A stretch of 5,364 nt of DNA. Source: Chloroflexota bacterium (lineage in GTDB: Bacteria > Chloroflexota > Dehalococcoidia > SAR202 > UBA11138). Positions 1 through 5,364 of this stretch are shown here, piece after piece. The DNA lies in NCBI GenBank assembly GCA_002710885.1, contig PAIW01000130.1, forward strand, positions 11,581 to 16,944. Reading direction: 5' to 3'. The position numbers and the translations under genes were made by a program. Numbering within the stretch: the stretch's first letter is position 1; the number at the start of each line of letters is the position of its first letter. A model generated the notes under the pieces. It was not told where the DNA came from. It saw only the letters and a program-made list of their open reading frames with translations, and did not search any database.

Positions 1-29
1 CCCGATATCTGAAAACCCGACAACTGTCT

Positions 30-1682
30 TTAGCTGAAAGCGCGCCTGTGAGAGAATTCGGTTTCCTCGCTGGTTATGAACTCCAGCAGAGCGGCCTCGC
101 CGTTCTCGGTGGCCTCCTTCGCCCTAAGAATCGCGGCTCCGGCGTCGGCGGGATCTTCGACTCTCTCGGCCCATCCGCCCATTGCCTTAGCCATGTCGGC
201 GTAATTGCCTTGGAGGTCTCGCGTGTTGTATAGCTCGTGAGATCGGGCCATTGCAGATGTCTCGATAGCCATCGTCGAGTTGTTCAGCACTATAGTCAGA
301 GTAGGTATGCCGCTGCGGGCGGCTGTCTCGAAGTCCAGCCCTGTCATACCGAATGCGGCATCACCCATGAAGTTGACGCAAAACTTATCGGGGTCTGCAA
401 GTTTTGCGCCTATATTGAGACCCAACCCAGTTCCCAGGCCGTGGGACTTGCCCCAACCGATATAGGTCCGGGGGCCTCCCGCCTGGTAGAAAGGCATCAA
501 CTGATCGCGAGGGCTACCGGAGTCGTGGGTGACGATAGCCTCGTTCGAGTCGATGGCGTTCATGAACTCCCAAATGACACGGTACGGAGTCATGGGCGTC
601 TGGCCGGAGGTCAGCTTGGCCGTCCAACTCGCCAGCCACTTCTCCCGAGCGGAGGCGATCTGGGCGGTGACTGCGCCGTCCGGGTCTCTGGATGTCGCAC
701 CCATCAGGTCGGCGCATGCCTCGGAGAACTGCGCCAGCACCAGCTTGGCGTCTCCCAGTATCGGGTAGTCGACATCGTAGTTCTTGCTCAGGTCGATTGG
801 GTCGTTGATAGCCTGAATGTATGTCTTGTCTTGCGGCAGGGGGGTGGTCATGCCGTGGAGTGTCAGGCTGGAGCCGATGGCGAATATCAGGTCAGCCTTG
901 CTCAGGAAGTCGAACGCGGCGGCGTTCATAACACCCGAACTGCTACCCAGAGACAGCGGGTGCTTCTCAGGAAATGCGCTCTTGCCGGCCATCGTGGTGG
1001 TGACTGGAATCTGAAGAGCCTCGGCCAGTTGGACAAGCTCGTCCGTGGCCTCTGCGTACAGAACGCCCTGACCGGCGTAGATTACCGGATTCTTGGCCTT
1101 CAACAGCGCTTCGGCGGCTTCGGACACCGCTTGAGCGTTGGCGCCAGCGACGGTGGCTTTCACCGGCCTGTAGTTCTCCACGATGGAATCGTCGATATCC
1201 TCATTACCGATATCCGAGGGTATTTCGACCATAACCGGCCCCGGACGCCCCATCTTGACACGGGCGAAGGCCCGGCGCATGACGTTGGTGACATCGGAAG
1301 CGGCCTGCACTCGCTCGACCGATTTTGTGACCGACTCAAAACTGCGAACGGAACTGAAATGAGGATAGACGCCATCTCTCCCACGGGGATGCCCCAAGGG
1401 TAGAAGCAGCATCGGCACGGCGTCGGAGAAGGCGGTCGCCACGCCAGCGTAGGCATTTTCGGCTCCGGGACCGTACTGCATGGCAAACGCCCCCGGAGGA
1501 TTGCCGTTCTTCACGCGGGCGTAGCCGTCGGCCATTCCGACTCCGACTCGCTCCTGACGGCAAATGATGGGACGGATGCCCAGTTCGGCGGCAGATTCGA
1601 TGATGTGTGTGGTGGGGAATGTGTTGAGGTACTCGATCCCCTCGCGTTTTAGTGTGTGGGCTATGGCATCCAGTACGTTCAT
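30..1682 (-). CDS. Thiamine diphosphate-dependent enzyme, acetolactate synthase-like
   Basis: This is a complete 550-residue member of the ThDP-dependent decarboxylase/carboligase superfamily, which cleaves or joins 2-oxo acids in the cytoplasm. The usual three domains are visible. The N-terminal pyrimidine-binding domain has the catalytic glutamate E44 in RQERVGVGMADGYAR and a GPGAENAYAG segment near 71-80. A central Rossmann-like domain spans about 185-325. The C-terminal pyrophosphate-binding domain has the Mg/ThDP motif starting at G440-D441 and ending at N467-N468. The motif reads GDAAFG rather than GDG, a variation also known in oxalyl-CoA decarboxylase-type relatives. Length is normal for the family. 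I chose ATG 1682 because GAGGGG (1691-1696) sits 8 nt upstream; the in-frame GTG at 1689-1691 overlaps that site. It is transcribed alone and diverges from the HAD gene. Substrate is not readable: acetolactate synthase, sulfoacetaldehyde acetyltransferase or another carboligase/decarboxylase are all possible. No small regulatory subunit gene is adjacent, which argues weakly against a biosynthetic acetolactate synthase. Confidence 0.93.
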   Translation of the reverse strand: MNVLDAIAHTLKREGIEYLNTFPTTHIIESAAELGIRPIICRQERVGVGMADGYARVKNGNPPGAFAMQYGPGAENAYAGVATAFSDAVPMLLLPLGHPRGRDGVYPHFSSVRSFESVTKSVERVQAASDVTNVMRRAFARVKMGRPGPVMVEIPSDIGNEDIDDSIVENYRPVKATVAGANAQAVSEAAEALLKAKNPVIYAGQGVLYAEATDELVQLAEALQIPVTTTMAGKSAFPEKHPLSLGSSSGVMNAAAFDFLSKADLIFAIGSSLTLHGMTTPLPQDKTYIQAINDPIDLSKNYDVDYPILGDAKLVLAQFSEACADLMGATSRDPDGAVTAQIASAREKWLASWTAKLTSGQTPMTPYRVIWEFMNAIDSNEAIVTHDSGSPRDQLMPFYQAGGPRTYIGWGKSHGLGTGLGLNIGAKLADPDKFCVNFMGDAAFGMTGLDFETAARSGIPTLTIVLNNSTMAIETSAMARSHELYNTRDLQGNYADMAKAMGGWAERVEDPADAGAAILRAKEATENGEAALLEFITSEETEFSHRRAFS

Positions 1683-1690
1683 GTTCGTCA

Positions 1691-1696
1691 CCCCTC
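1691..1696 (-). promoter_or_regulatory. Shine-Dalgarno site of the ThDP enzyme gene
   Basis: On the minus strand this reads GAGGGG, a strong ribosome-binding sequence 8 nt before ATG 1682. It decides the start, because the alternative in-frame GTG at 1689-1691 lies on the edge of this site and would have no leader of its own. Confidence 0.7.
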
Positions 1697-1697
1697 G

Positions 1698-1725
1698 TTA
1701 TATTGTGAATGGGGCAATTATATTG
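1698..1725. repeat. Direct repeat of TTATATTG in the divergent promoter region
   Basis: TTATATTG occurs at 1698-1705 and again at 1718-1725, an exact 8-bp repeat with a 20-bp period, about two helical turns. The second copy lies inside the odd-centred dyad CAAT-TAT-ATTG (1715-1725) and covers the predicted minus-strand -10 box. It could be a pair of operator half-sites or two overlapping AT-rich -10 elements (TATAAT and TATAAC on the minus strand). Chance is not excluded. Confidence 0.35.
1717..1722 (-). promoter_or_regulatory. Predicted -10 box for the ThDP enzyme gene
   Basis: The minus strand reads TATAAT, a perfect sigma-70-type -10 hexamer, 34 nt upstream of ATG 1682. That would put the transcription start near 1710 and give a leader of about 27 nt containing the ribosome-binding site. 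No good -35 box is visible at 16-18 nt spacing. The same bases read TATATT on the plus strand (1719-1724), so a second, weak promoter toward the HAD gene is possible. Confidence 0.45.
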
Positions 1726-1831
1726 CATTGGCTCAAAACATGTGAGGGAGTCGTTGTAGAGAGGCAAGGAGTTTCGCGCAGGTGTCGTTATGGTGTAAAT
1801 TTCACTAAGCGCAAGACTGTCTGGCTAACTG

Positions 1832-1836
1832 AAGGA
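1832..1836 (+). promoter_or_regulatory. Shine-Dalgarno site of the HAD hydrolase gene
   Basis: AAGGA lies 6 nt before ATG 1843. It fixes the start there. The same frame stays open upstream to ATG 1564, but that extension would overlap the start of the divergent ThDP gene and adds residues unlike any HAD N-terminus. Confidence 0.7.
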
Positions 1837-1842
1837 CTCACC

Positions 1843-2541
1843 ATGTTGAATTTCGATCAATACGAGGCCCTGAGCTTTGACTGCTACGGCACGCTCATCG
1901 ACTGGGAGACGGGCATCACCAATGCTGTAAGATCGGTGGCAGAGGCTCACGGCCTCGACCTGACCAACACCCAGATTCTGTCGCTGTACTCCGAGATCGA
2001 GCCTCAGGTGCAGCAGGGCGAGTATGCCGAGTACCGCGTCGTCCTGCGAAACGTGATGCAGGGGATCGCCGACCGGCTGCATTTCACTCCGGTGGACACA
2101 GACCTAGATTGCCTATCCGATACCCTGCGAGACTGGCCGGTGTTTCCCGACACTGTGGCCGCGCTCAGGGCAATGAAATCCAGGTACAAGCTGGCGATTC
2201 TGTCCAACATCGACGACGGACTTTTTGCTCAGACCGCCCCAAATCTGGGTGTCGAGTTCGACAAGATAATCACCTCCCAGCAGGCCGGAACCTATAAGCC
2301 ATCCATCCACAATTTCATTCTTGCTATCGACCACATAGGCGTCGGCGCCGACATGCTGTTGCATGTGGCTGAGAGCATGTTCCACGACATCGTGCCCGCC
2401 AAATCGATCGGCCTGAGCGCGGTGTGGGTAAACCGACACTCAGGCGACGACTCCACAGGCGCAACCCGCCCCGTCCAGGGCGAGCCAGATCTGGAAGTGG
2501 CAGACCTTGCAACGCTGGTGTCCCTCATGGGTCTGGGATGA
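1843..2541 (+). CDS. HAD superfamily hydrolase, haloacid dehalogenase type II-like
   Basis: This 232-residue cytoplasmic hydrolase has the haloacid dehalogenase fold. Motif I is FDCYGTLIDW, with nucleophile D13. Two residues later there is Y15 rather than the aspartate of phosphatase-type members, and this D-x-Y-G-T pattern is typical of the L-2-haloacid dehalogenase (type II) branch. A helical cap covers about 22-100. Motif II is LAILSNIDD (S121, N122), motif III is the lysine in TYKPS (K152), and motif IV is the acidic stretch HVAESMFHD (E177, D182), where E replaces the more common D. Length is normal. Type II members hydrolyse C-halogen bonds of 2-haloacids through an Asp ester, but many relatives have other or unknown substrates, so dehalogenase activity is not proven. 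The gene probably heads a two-gene unit with the M42 peptidase 69 nt downstream. It ends in TGA, showing that TGA serves as an ordinary stop in this genome. Confidence 0.92.
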   Translation: MLNFDQYEALSFDCYGTLIDWETGITNAVRSVAEAHGLDLTNTQILSLYSEIEPQVQQGEYAEYRVVLRNVMQGIADRLHFTPVDTDLDCLSDTLRDWPVFPDTVAALRAMKSRYKLAILSNIDDGLFAQTAPNLGVEFDKIITSQQAGTYKPSIHNFILAIDHIGVGADMLLHVAESMFHDIVPAKSIGLSAVWVNRHSGDDSTGATRPVQGEPDLEVADLATLVSLMGLG

Positions 2542-2598
2542 CAAGATTCCCTGAGTCCTTTTGCACGAAAGCGTCAACCAACCCCGTCATTGATACAC

Positions 2599-2603
2599 CG
2601 GAG
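2599..2603 (+). promoter_or_regulatory. Shine-Dalgarno site of the M42 peptidase gene
   Basis: CGGAG lies 7 nt before ATG 2611. It lies downstream of the alternative TTG start (2590-2592) and so supports the shorter protein. Confidence 0.6.
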
Positions 2604-2610
2604 TGGCCAC

Positions 2611-3690
2611 ATGACCATCACCAACGAACTGCTTGAAGAGCTCACGAACGCCTATGGCCCCAGCGGGTTCGAGGGGCCTGTCCGTGACATCATGCGTCGG
2701 GAGCTTGGGCCGTTATCCGACCACGTCGAAGTGGACGGCATCGGCTCGTTGATCGCGCGCAAAAACGGGACTAGTGATTCTCCTAGAATCATGATCGCTG
2801 CACATATGGACGAGGTTGGCCTTATGGTCAAGTATGTCACCGACGAAGGGTACATAAAATTCCAGACGCTGGGCGGTTGGCTCGACTCGGCTATGGTAGG
2901 GCAACGGTGGGTCATTCTCACCCAGAAGGGGCCTGTGCATGGCATCACAGGTATGAAGACTGTTCATGTGATGACTCCTGAGGAACGGACAGCCGGGTTC
3001 AAACGCGACGATATGTTTTTGGATGTGGGCGCCAAGAACAAAGAGCACGCCGAAGTTCTACTTGGCATTCGTCCCGGCGATCCCATCGCCCCTGACAGCA
3101 AGTTCGAGGCGCTGAACGGCAGCGATTATCTATTGGGCAAAGCTTGGGACGACCGCGTCGGCCTCGCAATCATGATAGAGGTGATGCGTTCGATCCAAGA
3201 ATCTCCGATTCAAGGGACACTCTTCGCCGTGTCTACGGTTCAAGAAGAAGTTGGCTTGAGAGGAGCAAAAACCAGCAGTTTCCTGGTCAACCCTGGCATA
3301 GGGATAAATATTGAGTCAGGAGTCGCCGCCGACTATCCGGGCATCACTCAGGACGAAGCGCAGGAGAGGTTAGGCAACGGACCAGGTATCTTCCTGCATG
3401 ACACCACGATGCTGCCCAATCTCAAGCTCAGAGATTTAGTGATTGAAGTGGCTGAAAAGAACAATATCCCCTTGCAGTTCGAAGTGCTTGCCGGATACGG
3501 CGAGGACGGCGCCGAGATGCAACGCGCGTTCGGCGGCGCGCCTGTGGTGAACGTCAGCGTTCCAGTCAGGTATCTGCACACCCACAACGGCATCATTCAT
3601 CGTCGTGACATTGATCAGACGGCACAGCTTGTCGCCAAACTCGTTCAACGATTGGACCACGATACGGTAAATCGCATCGCAAGGTTTTAA
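2611..3690 (+). CDS. M42 family metallo-aminopeptidase (glutamyl aminopeptidase/TET/endoglucanase M-like)
   Basis: This 359-residue M42 peptidase is a cytoplasmic di-metal aminopeptidase family whose members often form dodecameric TET particles that trim peptides. The full catalytic set is visible: H65 and D67 in AAHMDEVG, D180/D181 in AWDDRVG, catalytic E212 and ligand E213 in VQEEVGLRGA, E235 in NIESGVAADYPG, and H323 in VRYLHTHNG. The ligand at 235 is Glu where TET1-type enzymes have Asp; the E-x-x-x-A-A-D form is known in the endoglucanase-M-like subgroup. A small inserted dimerization domain is expected at about 75-165. The start is ATG 2611 because CGGAG (2599-2603) lies 7 nt upstream; an in-frame TTG at 2590 would add seven residues and lacks such a site. 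It lies 69 nt after the HAD gene and is probably co-transcribed. Its 3' end converges on the histidine phosphatase gene. Substrate preference cannot be read from sequence. Confidence 0.95.
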   Translation: MTITNELLEELTNAYGPSGFEGPVRDIMRRELGPLSDHVEVDGIGSLIARKNGTSDSPRIMIAAHMDEVGLMVKYVTDEGYIKFQTLGGWLDSAMVGQRWVILTQKGPVHGITGMKTVHVMTPEERTAGFKRDDMFLDVGAKNKEHAEVLLGIRPGDPIAPDSKFEALNGSDYLLGKAWDDRVGLAIMIEVMRSIQESPIQGTLFAVSTVQEEVGLRGAKTSSFLVNPGIGINIESGVAADYPGITQDEAQERLGNGPGIFLHDTTMLPNLKLRDLVIEVAEKNNIPLQFEVLAGYGEDGAEMQRAFGGAPVVNVSVPVRYLHTHNGIIHRRDIDQTAQLVAKLVQRLDHDTVNRIARF

Positions 3691-3711
3691 TCCGACAAAC
3701 CATCGAAAATA

Positions 3712-4254
3712 TCAATTTGCGACCAAATGGCGCCCATCGGGAACGTGCAGGATTTGGCAAATCTCGAAAGTCCCGTCAAAGGTCAGCCGCACCCCCTCGC
3801 AGTAACCGATAGCGCCTCCCCAGCTTCCGTGATCGGCCTCTGGAAGGCTAGCGATAGCTCCTGACTCGACGAATAAACCGTGTGTCACAACCAGGGCTTT
3901 GCCTCCATCGGGGATTTTCTGCGCGACGCCTGTCCAGATGCGAGACTGCGCGTCGGCGAACCTCGATATTGGCCCTTCTGAGGCGACGGCCCGCTCCACT
4001 TTGTCGAAACTGGCCGGCCACACTCCGGCATCAAACACGTCATTGGGGAGTTGTCCCAACATGGGGTCAATCTCCCTGACTCCATAGCCCATCGCTATCG
4101 CGGTCTCGATGGCCCGTGGGACAACGCGCGAAACGACTGGATCGAAGTGTCCTGACTGATCTCGGACCAGCCGCGCCAGCTCTATGCCGTCTTGCGACAG
4201 GCGCTGGCCGGGCTTGCGTCTCATTGTGTGCCGACGGACTTCGAGAGTACGCAT
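3712..4254 (-). CDS. Histidine phosphatase superfamily protein (phosphoglycerate mutase-like)
   Basis: This 180-residue protein belongs to the histidine phosphatase superfamily, whose members transfer or hydrolyse phosphate through a phospho-histidine. The N-terminal motif is VRRHTMR, with probable nucleophile H9 following the arginine pair. SRVVPRAIETA (R47) is the S-x-x-x-R-A-x-x-T-A signature. VVTHGLFVES carries the second conserved histidine, H125. The usual glutamate general acid (L-x-E-x-x-x-G) is not evident; the matching stretch reads PMLGQLPND, so an aspartate or another residue may serve. It is short, about SixA/CobC size. Two adjacent ATGs (4257 and 4254) are possible. I prefer 4254 because the weak GAAGAG leader is then 5 nt away rather than 2. 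No signal peptide is seen. It converges with the M42 gene (21-bp gap, no clear terminator) and diverges from the redoxin gene. The physiological substrate is unknown. The gene ends in TGA. Confidence 0.88.
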   Translation of the reverse strand: MRTLEVRRHTMRRKPGQRLSQDGIELARLVRDQSGHFDPVVSRVVPRAIETAIAMGYGVREIDPMLGQLPNDVFDAGVWPASFDKVERAVASEGPISRFADAQSRIWTGVAQKIPDGGKALVVTHGLFVESGAIASLPEADHGSWGGAIGYCEGVRLTFDGTFEICQILHVPDGRHLVAN

Positions 4255-4321
4255 CATTGCTCTTCACAAGGCGCCATTAATCTAACTTGGCTCGTTCGTG
4301 TTTCCACGATCTCGACTCTGA

Positions 4322-4327
4322 TAAAAT
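4322..4327 (+). promoter_or_regulatory. Possible -10 box for the thioredoxin-like lipoprotein gene
   Basis: TAAAAT (5 of 6 matches to TATAAT), in the context TGATAAAATC, lies 73 nt before ATG 4401. A poor -35 candidate, TTTCCA, is at 4301-4306 with 15-nt spacing. The similar string TGATAAATT precedes the M19 gene. This is weak evidence from sequence only. Confidence 0.3.
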
Positions 4328-4400
4328 CTCAATCGCGAAGTTGCTCGTAGATTACAATGGTTGTCCCAAAATTCAAAGAAGGGAACACCTGCTTTCTCGG

Positions 4401-5090
4401 ATGCTCAGAACCTTTTGTTTAACAGTGACGGCGTTTGCCGTAACCATCGTTGTTTCGGCCTGCGGTTCGTCATCCGAACCAGCAGTGGTTAAGACTAAAA
4501 CGCCACCCACTGCGGCTCAGATTTTTCCAGCGCCTGCCGCCGCGCAGGCTTCGGCTCCGGTAGCCGCCGTCGTGCCCACACAACCCCCGGTAGCGAATCC
4601 TACGCCTACTGCCGCAATCGTGCCCTCACAACTTATGGCACAGGAAGTGAACATCGGAAACTCCGTGGGCAACCACGCCCCAGATTTCGAGTTTAGCCTT
4701 GCTGATGGCGCTCAGGTTAGTTCTGCCAGTCTGTCAGCGCAATCAGACCCCGCCTACCTGTACTTCTTCGCCGTTTGGTGAACGACCTGTCGCGCCGAGT
4801 TGCGGCGTATGAAGGAGATATGGCCGGAGTACGCCGACGAAGTCCCGTTCTACGCCATAAACGTCGATCCTACTGTCGGTTTTGAAGAAATCGAGGCCTA
4901 CAAAGACCAGCAAGGTTACCCTTGGCCCGTGGCTCAGGCTGGCCAGGGTATGCTGGCCGACTTCAAGGTGACTCAACAGTCCACCAAGATCGCCATTGGC
5001 TCCGACGGGATCATCACCTATCGCGACAGCTACGGAAAAGGCGATGATGAGACGTGGCATCAGGTGTTCAAGGAGCTTGCGGCTCAGTAG
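4401..5090 (+). CDS. Candidate selenoprotein: thioredoxin-fold (redoxin/TlpA-like) lipoprotein with UxxC motif, in-frame TGA at 4779-4781
   Basis: Read through its single internal TGA, this gene encodes 229 residues. Residues 1-20 are a lipoprotein signal peptide with lipobox VSAC; C21 would be the lipidated first residue of a membrane-anchored protein acting outside the cytoplasm. An Ala/Pro-rich linker spans about 22-80. The redoxin domain begins at VGNHAPDFEFSLADG (89-103). The active site is FFAVW-U127-T-T-C130-RAELRRM, where thiol oxidoreductases have WCxxC. The fold continues with FYAINVDPT (150-158), the strand TKIAIGSDGII (195-205) and a C-terminal helix. The usual cis-proline before that strand is missing (S194 occupies its place). 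If TGA were a stop, the product would end just before the redox motif, and the other half of the domain would lack a plausible start. ATG 4401 fits the signal peptide, but the best Shine-Dalgarno (AAGGG, 4379-4383) is 17 nt away; it suits an in-frame CTG at 4389 better. The function would be thiol-disulfide exchange or peroxide reduction in the cell envelope. A Cys-to-stop mutation or sequencing error is the main alternative. Confidence 0.8.
4779..4781 (+). other. In-frame UGA, candidate selenocysteine codon (residue 127)
   Basis: TGA replaces the codon for the first cysteine of the redox motif: tryptophan TGG before it, then Thr, Thr, Cys, Arg. Selenocysteine substituting the attacking Cys of a CxxC motif is the classic arrangement in Sec-containing thioredoxin-fold proteins. 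The frame stays open for 102 codons to a TAG at 5088-5090. TGA also ends the HAD and histidine phosphatase genes, so wholesale reassignment of UGA to Trp or Gly does not explain this codon. Confidence 0.75.
4786..4815 (+). promoter_or_regulatory. Candidate bacterial SECIS hairpin
   Basis: The mRNA just after the UGA can fold into a hairpin. The upper stem pairs 4792-4797 with 4803-4808 (five Watson-Crick pairs plus one G-U), closing the 5-nt loop AGUUG (4798-4802). A bulged C (4791), pairs 4789-4810 and 4790-4809, a two-base bulge (4811-4812), and CCU (4786-4788) with AGG (4813-4815) extend it. The loop begins 16 nt after the UGA and has G as its second base. Both are compatible with the general bacterial SECIS pattern of an apical loop about 16-37 nt downstream with a G among its first two bases. 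The pairing was worked out by eye, with no folding energy calculated. Confidence 0.55.
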
Positions 5091-5126
5091 GTTCCGTTGA
5101 TATCAGGTTTTAACCGAATCTCTCGT

Positions 5127-5169
5127 GATGTGATAAATTAGCGCAATGGACTCAGGAGTTCATCACATC
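5127..5169. repeat. 8-bp inverted repeat in the M19 peptidase leader
   Basis: GATGTGAT (5127-5134) and ATCACATC (5162-5169) are perfect reverse complements separated by 27 nt. Inside, GGACT (5148-5152) can pair with AGTTC (5157-5161) around the loop CAGG, stacking directly on the right arm. The left arm abuts a possible -10 box and the right arm lies 14 nt before the ribosome-binding site. It could be an operator or a 5'-leader structure. No U-run follows it, so it does not look like an intrinsic terminator for the upstream gene. Confidence 0.4.
5134..5139 (+). promoter_or_regulatory. Possible -10 box for the M19 peptidase gene
   Basis: TAAATT in the context TGATAAATTA lies 55 nt before ATG 5195 and resembles TGATAAAAT upstream of the lipoprotein gene. 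It starts at the last base of the left arm of the inverted repeat. No convincing -35 box is seen. Weak evidence. Confidence 0.25.
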
Positions 5170-5183
5170 CAGACTCACGCCTC

Positions 5184-5188
5184 GGGAG
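5184..5188 (+). promoter_or_regulatory. Shine-Dalgarno site of the M19 peptidase gene
   Basis: GGGAG lies 6 nt before ATG 5195, supporting that start. It is preferred to the out-of-frame ATG at 5146, which has no such site and meets a stop after about 38 codons. Confidence 0.65.
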
Positions 5189-5194
5189 ATTGCC

Positions 5195-5364
5195 ATGACC
5201 ACCGACCCCAATTCAGAGATTCAACGCGCCCGTGCGCTCCACGACAAAATCCCTCTGATTGACGGCCACAACGACCTGCCCTGGGCAATGCGCACCAAAG
5301 GCGACAGTTCGTTCACCAAGCTGGATATCGCGCAACCGCAGTCCCGCCTACATACCGACATTCC
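5195..5364 (+). CDS. M19 family membrane dipeptidase (renal dipeptidase-like), 5' end only
   Basis: The first 56 codons of a peptidase M19 gene run off the right edge of the window. The stretch KIPLIDGHNDLPWAMR is the characteristic start of this family, which folds as a TIM barrel of the amidohydrolase type. H25 and D27 form the H-x-D pair that binds the first zinc. Bacterial members hydrolyse dipeptides, including D-amino-acid-containing ones, and are usually about 350-400 residues, so most of the gene is missing here. No signal peptide is visible, which suggests a cytoplasmic enzyme. It follows the lipoprotein gene after 104 nt with its own ribosome-binding site, so it may be separately transcribed. 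With the M42 enzyme it is the second peptidase in the window. Confidence 0.88.
   Translation, partial: MTTDPNSEIQRARALHDKIPLIDGHNDLPWAMRTKGDSSFTKLDIAQPQSRLHTDI

Noticed and set aside
237..1403. A 388-codon plus-strand open frame antisense to the ThDP enzyme gene.
   Set aside because: It is a shadow of a GC-rich coding gene. The translation is low in recognisable domains and the opposite strand carries clear ThDP-enzyme motifs throughout.
1564..1842. A 93-codon upstream extension of the HAD frame starting at ATG 1564.
   Set aside because: It overlaps the 5' end of the divergent gene and its promoter, and AAGGA sits 6 nt before ATG 1843, where the HAD motif I region begins normally.
2539..2610. 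The HAD gene and the M42 gene are in the same frame, separated by a single TGA (2539-2541) with no other stop before ATG 2611, so a second Sec-type readthrough or fusion could be imagined.
   Set aside because: The HAD protein is complete at its TGA, the M42 gene has its own Shine-Dalgarno and start, and the linker has no redox motif. A 23-codon open stretch in the same frame is readily expected by chance.
3677..3722. Short inverted repeats (GGTTT/AAACC and TCGCAA/TTGCGA) at the convergent end of the M42 and histidine phosphatase genes, considered as a bidirectional terminator.
   Set aside because: The stems are short and AT-rich, are separated by a large one-sided bulge, and have no clear T-run after them in either direction.
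4800..5090. A separate small gene starting at TTG 4800 downstream of the in-frame TGA.
   Set aside because: There is no ribosome-binding site, and it would begin inside the thioredoxin fold after the active site. It is better explained as the second part of the lipoprotein.
5146..5262. A small open frame starting at ATG 5146 that overlaps the start of the M19 gene, considered as a leader peptide.
   Set aside because: It has no ribosome-binding site, and most of its length lies out of frame within the M19 coding sequence.

Overview
The window is 5.4 kb of bacterial chromosomal DNA, GC-rich by eye and densely packed. It holds five complete protein genes and the 5' end of a sixth. The gene set (a ThDP enzyme, a haloacid-dehalogenase-like hydrolase, an M42 aminopeptidase, a histidine phosphatase, a thioredoxin-fold lipoprotein and an M19 dipeptidase) would suit a free-living, peptide- and organic-acid-using heterotroph. 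A lineage such as the SAR202/Dehalococcoidia Chloroflexota is my best guess, but this is an impression from protein style and not a placement. I see no mobile element, CRISPR array, tRNA or rRNA.

Layout. 30-1682 (minus) is a ThDP-dependent acetolactate-synthase-like enzyme. It diverges, across a 160-bp promoter region with a perfect TATAAT and an 8-bp direct repeat, from a plus-strand pair: a type II HAD hydrolase (1843-2541) and an M42 metallo-aminopeptidase (2611-3690). The M42 gene converges, with a 21-bp gap, on a minus-strand histidine phosphatase (3712-4254). That gene diverges from a thioredoxin-fold lipoprotein (4401-5090, plus). After a 104-nt gap with a long inverted repeat comes a truncated M19 dipeptidase (5195 to the window edge).

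The most notable feature is the lipoprotein gene. Its reading frame carries one internal TGA (4779-4781), exactly where the first cysteine of the redox CxxC motif belongs, giving W-TGA-T-T-C-R. The frame continues for 102 more sense codons that encode the rest of the thioredoxin fold. Immediately after the TGA, 4786-4815 can fold into a hairpin with the geometry of a bacterial SECIS element. Two neighbouring genes end in TGA, so TGA is a normal stop here. The simplest reading is a UxxC selenoprotein: an exported, lipid-anchored thiol oxidoreductase with selenocysteine at residue 127. A conventional annotation would break it into two fragments.

The other genes do not form an obvious pathway. 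The M42 and M19 peptidases suggest peptide turnover, and the ThDP enzyme and HAD hydrolase suggest 2-oxo- or 2-hydroxy/halo-acid metabolism. Both links are inference.
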